From Tragulus kanchil (lineage: Eukaryota; Chordata; Mammalia; Artiodactyla; Tragulidae): a DNA stretch of 64,000 nt. This document shows positions 58,000 through 64,000 of the stretch, in pieces. The position numbers and the translations under genes were made by a program. Under the pieces are notes generated by a model that saw only the letters and a program-made list of their open reading frames with translations, was not told the origin of the DNA and searched no databases. Location: positions 68,971,001-69,035,000 of the forward strand of contig JAIOJX010000028.1 in NCBI GenBank assembly GCA_022376925.1. The letters are read 5' to 3'. Position 1 is the stretch's first letter, and each line of letters begins with the position of its first letter.

Positions 58000-58204
58000 T
58001 GCATGCTAAATCGCTTCACTTGTGTATGACTCTTTGAGATCCTATGGATTTAGCCCACTGGGTTCCTCTGTCCATGGGATTCTCTAGGCAATAATACTGG
58101 AGGGGATTGCCATGCCCTCCTCCAGTAGATTTTCTCGACCCACTTCTCTTATGTCTCCTGCATTGGGAGGCAGGTTCTTTACCACTAGCATCACATAGGA
58201 AGCC
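58000..58204 (-). mobile_element. Bov-tA-type SINE, inverted
   Basis: The plus strand shows TGCTAAATCGCTTCACTTGTG, TGTCCATGGGATTCTCTAGG, CATGCCCTCCTCCAGTAGAT and CTTTACCACTAGCATCACAT, the reverse complement of Bov-tA. A partial copy without the first about 24 bp is at 59121-59301. Confidence 0.88.
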
Positions 58205-58599
58205 CTCACCCTTACATAATGCTTAATAATAAAAACTCTTTATACTATGAGAATCTGAGCATGAACAAGGTTATTGTATGAGAATGAGGAGGACCAAGAG
58301 AAAGCAGGGCTTAATCCCAGCTGACCCTTGAGTCTGTATAGCCTATCCCATGCACCAGAAAATAATCATGAAAGCAATATCACAGAAAAGGGTTGGTTTC
58401 AAAATCAGCAATCTGAAACAGTAATGTTCTAAACTCTATGGAATTGATTCTAATTTTTGTAATATTCCCAACTGTTTATCTCTTTCTGTGTACTTTTCTT
58501 TTTGCCTGCATCTCTGACTTTTTTTGTATTTTAAGATAACAACTTTTCATTAATATGTTTTTTGTTAGTCTTTTTTATTATTCTTTTATATTTCCCTTG

Positions 58600-58890
58600 T
58601 TTTTTAATGTTTAATTTATTTTTAATTGAAGGATAATTGTTTTACAGTATTTTCTTGGTTTTTATCAATCATCAACATGAATCAGCCGTAAGTATGCATA
58701 TATCCTCTCCCACCTGAATATCCCTTTCACCTCCCTTCCCATCTCACCCTTCCAGGTTGTTACTAAGCCCAGCTTGAGTTCCCTGAGTTCTATAGCAAAT
58801 TCCCACTGGCTATCTATTCTACATATGGCAATGTATGTATCACTTTCCATACATCTCACCCTCTACATGTTTCTCTTAATAACCTTTTGT
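58600..58890 (-). mobile_element. L1 3' UTR, antisense
   Basis: TTTTTAATTGAAGGATAATT, ACATGAATCAGCCGTAAGTA, TCCCTTTCACCTCCCTTCCC and CACTGGCTATCTATTCTACA are the reverse complement of the artiodactyl L1 3' UTR. Short, 5'-truncated insertion. Repeated at 59697-59987. Confidence 0.75.
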
Positions 58891-59120
58891 AAACCTTCCA
58901 ATGATATGTTTTTATGACTTTCAATGCTTTTATTTTTATACCCAATGTTGTATTGGTTGTTCTTTTTTAAATATATAAGAACAAGGATAGCAATCATTGT
59001 TTATGACTATGCCTCTAGTGCTTCAGAGCATGTGCTCCAGTTTGTGGGTGAGTGCCTTTTCCACTATAGAGTCCAGAGGGATGGGCAGCAAACATGTATG
59101 TTTTGTGGTCAAAATATAGT

Positions 59121-59301
59121 GTATGACTCTTTGAGATCCTATGGATTTAGCCCACTGGGTTCCTCTGTCCATGGGATTCTCTAGGCAATAATACTGGAGG
59201 GGATTGCCATGCCCTCCTCCAGTAGATTTTCTCGACCCACTTCTCTTATGTCTCCTGCATTGGGAGGCAGGTTCTTTACCACTAGCATCACATAGGAAGC
59301 C
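59121..59301 (-). mobile_element. Partial second copy of the Bov-tA SINE
   Basis: Copy of 58024-58204, starting at the junction of tandem duplication 18, so it lacks the end of the SINE tail. Not an independent insertion. Confidence 0.85.
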
Positions 59302-59696
59302 CTCACCCTTACATAATGCTTAATAATAAAAACTCTTTATACTATGAGAATCTGAGCATGAACAAGGTTATTGTATGAGAATGAGGAGGACCAAGAGAAA
59401 GCAGGGCTTAATCCCAGCTGACCCTTGAGTCTGTATAGCCTATCCCATGCACCAGAAAATAATCATGAAAGCAATATCACAGAAAAGGGTTGGTTTCAAA
59501 ATCAGCAATCTGAAACAGTAATGTTCTAAACTCTATGGAATTGATTCTAATTTTTGTAATATTCCCAACTGTTTATCTCTTTCTGTGTACTTTTCTTTTT
59601 GCCTGCATCTCTGACTTTTTTTGTATTTTAAGATAACAACTTTTCATTAATATGTTTTTTGTTAGTCTTTTTTATTATTCTTTTATATTTCCCTTG

Positions 59697-59987
59697 TTTT
59701 TTAATGTTTAATTTATTTTTAATTGAAGGATAATTGTTTTACAGTATTTTCTTGGTTTTTATCAATCATCAACATGAATCAGCCGTAAGTATGCATATAT
59801 CCTCTCCCACCTGAATATCCCTTTCACCTCCCTTCCCATCTCACCCTTCCAGGTTGTTACTAAGCCCAGCTTGAGTTCCCTGAGTTCTATAGCAAATTCC
59901 CACTGGCTATCTATTCTACATATGGCAATGTATGTATCACTTTCCATACATCTCACCCTCTACATGTTTCTCTTAATAACCTTTTGT
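59697..59987 (-). mobile_element. Second copy of antisense L1 3' UTR
   Basis: Apparently identical copy of 58600-58890, offset 1,097 bp, within tandem duplication 18. Confidence 0.75.
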
Positions 59988-60087
59988 AAACCTTCCAATG
60001 ATATGTTTTTATGACTTTCAATGCTTTTATTTTTATACCCAATGTTGTATTGGTTGTTCTTTTTTAAATATATAAGAACAAGGATAG

Positions 60088-62265
60088 CAATCATTGTTTA
60101 TGACTATGCCTCTAGTGCTTCAGAGCATGTGCTCCAGTTTGTGGGTGAGTGCCTTTTCCACTATAGAGTCCAGAGGGATGGGAGAACATGTCAAACATTG
60201 CATAACCACATGTCTCATTATGTGGTCAAAATATAGTGATAGGGTTGAGCTACCAGCAATATTGAAGGACCAAATAAACTGCCTCACTCATGAAAACCAG
60301 ATAAAAATTGAGCAGAAGTTCAGCAAAAGGGATAAACCACAAGGTCGTCTACTTAGTGTGCAAAGTGACCCATGATAACTTGTCACTTTCTGCATTTTGT
60401 GTGTAACTGTTCATTTTGAAAACATATAGATTCTTATATATATTTTATGCATTGATAAACAAGATTAAAATGATTGCTCAGAACCTTTTCTGCACACGGA
60501 AATTATTAAGACATTGGAAAATATCAATTAACATGTATTTACTTCCAATTTTGGATCTAATATTTTCCTGTCTTCTAATTTTTTTTCTTTGGGAAATAAG
60601 ATATTATATGTTTTGCATACTTACTGAGGCACATGCTTATATAGCTAAATTTGAAAATGGTTTAAGTTCATTAATTTCACAATGTGAATTTTAATCAAAT
60701 ATAAACCTTATTAGATAAGATGCAATTTTAGCAATTAAGATGATAAATTGTGTGCATGTGTATGTCTTCTACGAAATAAGAAGACTAGCTCAAAATAATG
60801 CCTCATTAAGTGACTTAAATTTAGTTTTAAAGTAGTTGTAGCCTTAATAATGTAGTTTATTTCTTAGAAAATGATTACACCTTTATAACATTATAAAATC
60901 AGAATGTGTATAGCCTGAATAAAATATACTGGTAATATAAGTTATTTGAGAAAAGAGTGTATACTTTTTTATATAAACATATAAAAGATAATTTTGGTTT
61001 CATAATACTAAATGAATGATGACAATGAACAGTTTTGTTATGGAGTTTCCCCTATGTGGTTCTGCAAAGTGAGAAAAATAATTTATAGACAGTTGAGTGG
61101 TATACTCAAAAGTAAAATAATCTATCATTTACTTGAAGGAAACAGATGGTAGTACAGTTTACTTTTGAGGTAGGATCAATCATTGTTTATGACTATGCCT
61201 CTAGTGCTTCAGAGCATGTGCTCCAGTTTGTGGGTGAGTGCCTTTTCCACTATAGAGTCCAGAGGGATGGGAGAACATGTCAAACATTGCATAACCACAT
61301 GTCTCATTATGTGGTCAAAATATAGTGATAGGGTTGAGCTACCAGCAATATTGAAGGACCAAATAAACTGCCTCACTCATGAAAACCAGATAAAAATTGA
61401 GCAGAAGTTCAGCAAAAGGGATAAACCACAAGGTCGTCTACTTAGTGTGCAAAGTGACCCATGATAACTTGTCACTTTCTGCATTTTGTGTGTAACTGTT
61501 CATTTTGAAAACATATAGATTCTTATATATATTTTATGCATTGATAAACAAGATTAAAATGATTGCTCAGAACCTTTTCTGCACACGGAAATTATTAAGA
61601 CATTGGAAAATATCAATTAACATGTATTTACTTCCAATTTTGGATCTAATATTTTCCTGTCTTCTAATTTTTTTTCTTTGGGAAATAAGATATTATATGT
61701 TTTGCATACTTACTGAGGCACATGCTTATATAGCTAAATTTGAAAATGGTTTAAGTTCATTAATTTCACAATGTGAATTTTAATCAAATATAAACCTTAT
61801 TAGATAAGATGCAATTTTAGCAATTAAGATGATAAATTGTGTGCATGTGTATGTCTTCTACGAAATAAGAAGACTAGCTCAAAATAATGCCTCATTAAGT
61901 GACTTAAATTTAGTTTTAAAGTAGTTGTAGCCTTAATAATGTAGTTTATTTCTTAGAAAATGATTACACCTTTATAACATTATAAAATCAGAATGTGTAT
62001 AGCCTGAATAAAATATACTGGTAATATAAGTTATTTGAGAAAAGAGTGTATACTTTTTTATATAAACATATAAAAGATAATTTTGGTTTCATAATACTAA
62101 ATGAATGATGACAATGAACAGTTTTGTTATGGAGTTTCCCCTATGTGGTTCTGCAAAGTGAGAAAAATAATTTATAGACAGTTGAGTGGTATACTCAAAA
62201 GTAAAATAATCTATCATTTACTTGAAGGAAACAGATGGTAGTACAGTTTACTTTTGAGGTAGGAT
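60088..62265. repeat. Tandem duplication 19, offset 1,089 bp
   Basis: Copy A 60088-61176, copy B 61177-62265, joined at AGGATCAATC, which also occurs where B ends. It begins inside copy B of duplication 18, so about 95 bp exist three times. Content is unassigned AT-rich DNA. Confidence 0.95.
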
Positions 62266-62791
62266 CAATCCTGGCGGGAAGATGGAGTTTAACATATGGA
62301 TAGAGAAAGAAATGCTCCAGATACAGACAATGAAGTAGAAAGGTAAGTGGAAAGATGCCAAGAGAATATAAATGATATAGACACACCAAGAAGGTACACA
62401 CACTGCTATGTTTAATGACTTGCTGAGAATTGAAAGTTGAGAAAAGACAATATAGCCAAGTTTTTTAAGATGGATATAATATTTTAAACCCAATGTAAGG
62501 AGAAACAACAGAGTTAATAAACAGATCATAAGAGGTCACCTTAACTAAATGAACAGGAGGTAAGGGCAAAATATTAATGCTAGTAATTTGAAAATATATG
62601 TTAAATAATCAAAATTAACCATATTGTTTTATTACCCTAGAGCCTAATGTAGTGTCCAAAATAAAAATGTATTTAAAAAGTGACGTCTATAAAGTATTAA
62701 ATGCAAATTAATATGTTTTTTATTCATAGTTATCAAGTATATCTGCATAGTTTCTGAGTGAGAGTGAGCAATTATAAAAAATTTAAAAATA
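60183..62791. other. Unassigned AT-rich sequence
   Basis: No gene or known repeat recognised. The 92-93-codon frames here (60094-60375, 60416-60694 and their copies) have no domains. The paired frames are identical because of tandem duplication 19. Confidence 0.45.
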
Positions 62792-63667
62792 AATAATGCT
62801 GGAGAGGATGTGGAGAAAAGATAACACTCTTACATTGGTGGTGAGAATGTAAATTGGTGCAGATACTATGGAAAACAGTATAGAGGTTCCCCAATAAACT
62901 AAAAATAGAGTTGCCATGTGATCCAGCGATCCTAGGTGTATATCCAGACAGAACTATAATCTGAAAAGATAAATGCACCCATATATGTTCATAGCAGCAC
63001 TATTTACAATTGCCAAGACACAGAAACAATCTAAATCTCTATCAACAGATGAATGGGTAAAGAAGATGTGGTTCACATACACAACAGAATATTCCTCAGC
63101 CATTAAAAAGAATGAAATAATGCCATTGTAGTAACTTGGATGAACCTAGAGATTATCATACTGAGTGAAGTCAAAGACAAATACCATATGATATCATTTA
63201 TACATTAATATTAAAAACATTATTCAAGTTAACTTATTTTCCAAACTGAAATAGACTCACAGGCTTCAAAAGTCAGCTTGTGGGATCTAAAATACAACAC
63301 AAATGAACATATCCATGAAACAGATACAGACTCTCAGAGATAGAAAACAGACTTTTCTTGCCAGAGGTGGGGGTAGGGGTAGAAAGGATTGGGAATTTGG
63401 GATTAACAGATTCAGACTATTATATATAGTATGGATAAATTAACAAATTCCTACTGTATAACAGAGGGAACTATATTCAATATCCATGATAAACCACCAT
63501 GTAAAACTATTGTGTGTGTGTACACATATACATATATATACATATACACATATATACATATACACACACATATATATGTAACTGAGCAACTTTTACTGTA
63601 CCACAGAAATTAACAGAGTATTGTAAACCAACTATACTTCAATAAAAATGAAGAAAAAATAAATTAA
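62792..63667 (+). mobile_element. L1 LINE 3' end, old, 5'-truncated
   Basis: ATAATGCTGGAGAGGATGTG, GCACTATTTACAATTGCCAA and ATCAACAGATGAATGGGTAA are the end of L1 ORF2. Then a 3' UTR (GAGGGAACTATATTCAATAT, ACTATACTTCAATAAAAATG) and an A-rich end. ORF2 frames are broken. It carries a TG/TA/CA microsatellite in the 3' UTR. Confidence 0.8.
63511..63579. repeat. TG/CA/TA microsatellite in L1 3' UTR
   Basis: TGTGTGTGTG followed by alternating ACACATATACATATATA-type units. Same position in the L1 3' UTR class as the tract at 7007. Confidence 0.8.
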
Positions 63668-64000
63668 ACAAAAGACATGGATATGTAGCTTTAAAAAATA
63701 GAAAGGAGATGTAACATATGTATAAACTGATTCTCAGACATGTTCACCATGAGCTTTCCTGTGTTTAAAAAAAAAAAACCAAAAAATCTAAACAAAAAGC
63801 TTATATACTCTTTCAAACATTTAGATCTTGGAACTACTCATATTTGCTTTTTGGTTTTCTTAAGCACATCCTTATCTAATTTACCATGCTAAACATCATA
63901 CTGAAAATAGCACTAATCTTAAATTGTCTGTTTATATCAGTTTAATATAAAAATTGGTGTAAGGTATTTGTATGCTCCAAGAATTGTGATGTAAGCTTAG
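63668..64000. other. Unassigned sequence to the window end
   Basis: AT-rich, with an A-run at 63767-63778. Nothing recognised. Confidence 0.5.

Larger units (their letters stand above)
58024..60182. repeat. Tandem duplication 18, offset 1,097 bp
   Basis: Copy A 58024-59085, copy B 59121-60182. Between them 35 bp (59086-59120) resemble the continuation of B with about 20 bases lost (CAGCAAACATGTATGTTTTG before GTGGTCAAAATATAGTG). Confidence 0.95.

Noticed and set aside
2267..62265. The regular direct repeats as a CRISPR array, satellite array or segmental amplification system
   Set aside because: Each unit is unrelated to the others, occurs only twice and is about 1.1 kb; there are no short repeats with spacers and no shared unit.

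Overview
This window looks like intergenic nuclear DNA from a ruminant. Three kinds of repeat support that: BovB (RTE-type) LINE sequence with recognisable apurinic-type endonuclease and YADD reverse-transcriptase remnants, four Bov-tA-type SINEs, and three tRNA-Glu-derived CHR-type SINEs that begin GGCTTCCC-like and carry a B box. L1 elements of several ages make up much of the rest. I cannot name the species. I found no host protein-coding gene, no tRNA, rRNA or other cellular RNA gene, and nothing bacterial. All the long reading frames are L1 or BovB coding remnants.

Layout, left to right. 1-7565: one old, degenerate L1 (5' UTR, ORF1, endonuclease, RT, 3' UTR) interrupted by a CHR SINE and a Bov-tA SINE. 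7566-11400: mostly unassigned DNA with one CHR SINE. About 11400-17040: an old L1M/HAL1-like 5' UTR plus ORF1 remnant, interrupted by a 458-bp solo LTR with 8-bp flanking repeats. 17042-23316: a much younger L1 with a CpG-rich promoter carrying the AAGATGGC motif; it has lost most of ORF1 and the endonuclease but keeps a long open RT frame. 23317-23603: an MLT1-like LTR remnant. 23604-30067: unassigned. 30068-32290: a 5'-truncated BovB, then a Bov-tA and an inverted CHR SINE. 33281-37021: unassigned, with one Bov-tA. 37022-38280: antisense L1 pieces. 39373-43720: unassigned, AT-rich. About 43721-55587: a nest in which a BovB that still has its 5' UTR is split by two L1 copies. 55588-64000: mostly unassigned, with a Bov-tA and L1 3' ends.

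The most unusual feature is not a gene. Nineteen separate places carry a near-perfect direct tandem duplication. Eighteen have an offset of 1,014-1,181 bp and one of 638 bp. They fall on unrelated sequence (L1, BovB, LTR, SINE, unique DNA) and ignore element boundaries. The left copy usually decays into indels or degraded filler just before the junction, and several right copies start with homopolymer deletions. The two copies otherwise differ by only a handful of SNPs. In 18.7-28.6 kb five of them overlap like shingles, so some segments occur three times. The simplest reading is that the sequence joins neighbouring pieces end to end without merging their roughly 1.1-kb overlaps. Summing the offsets, about 20.4 kb of the 64 kb would be redundant and the true locus about 43.5 kb. 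Feature counts, element lengths and reading frames across these junctions should be read with that in mind. A biological origin cannot be excluded from sequence alone, but no known mechanism gives this pattern.
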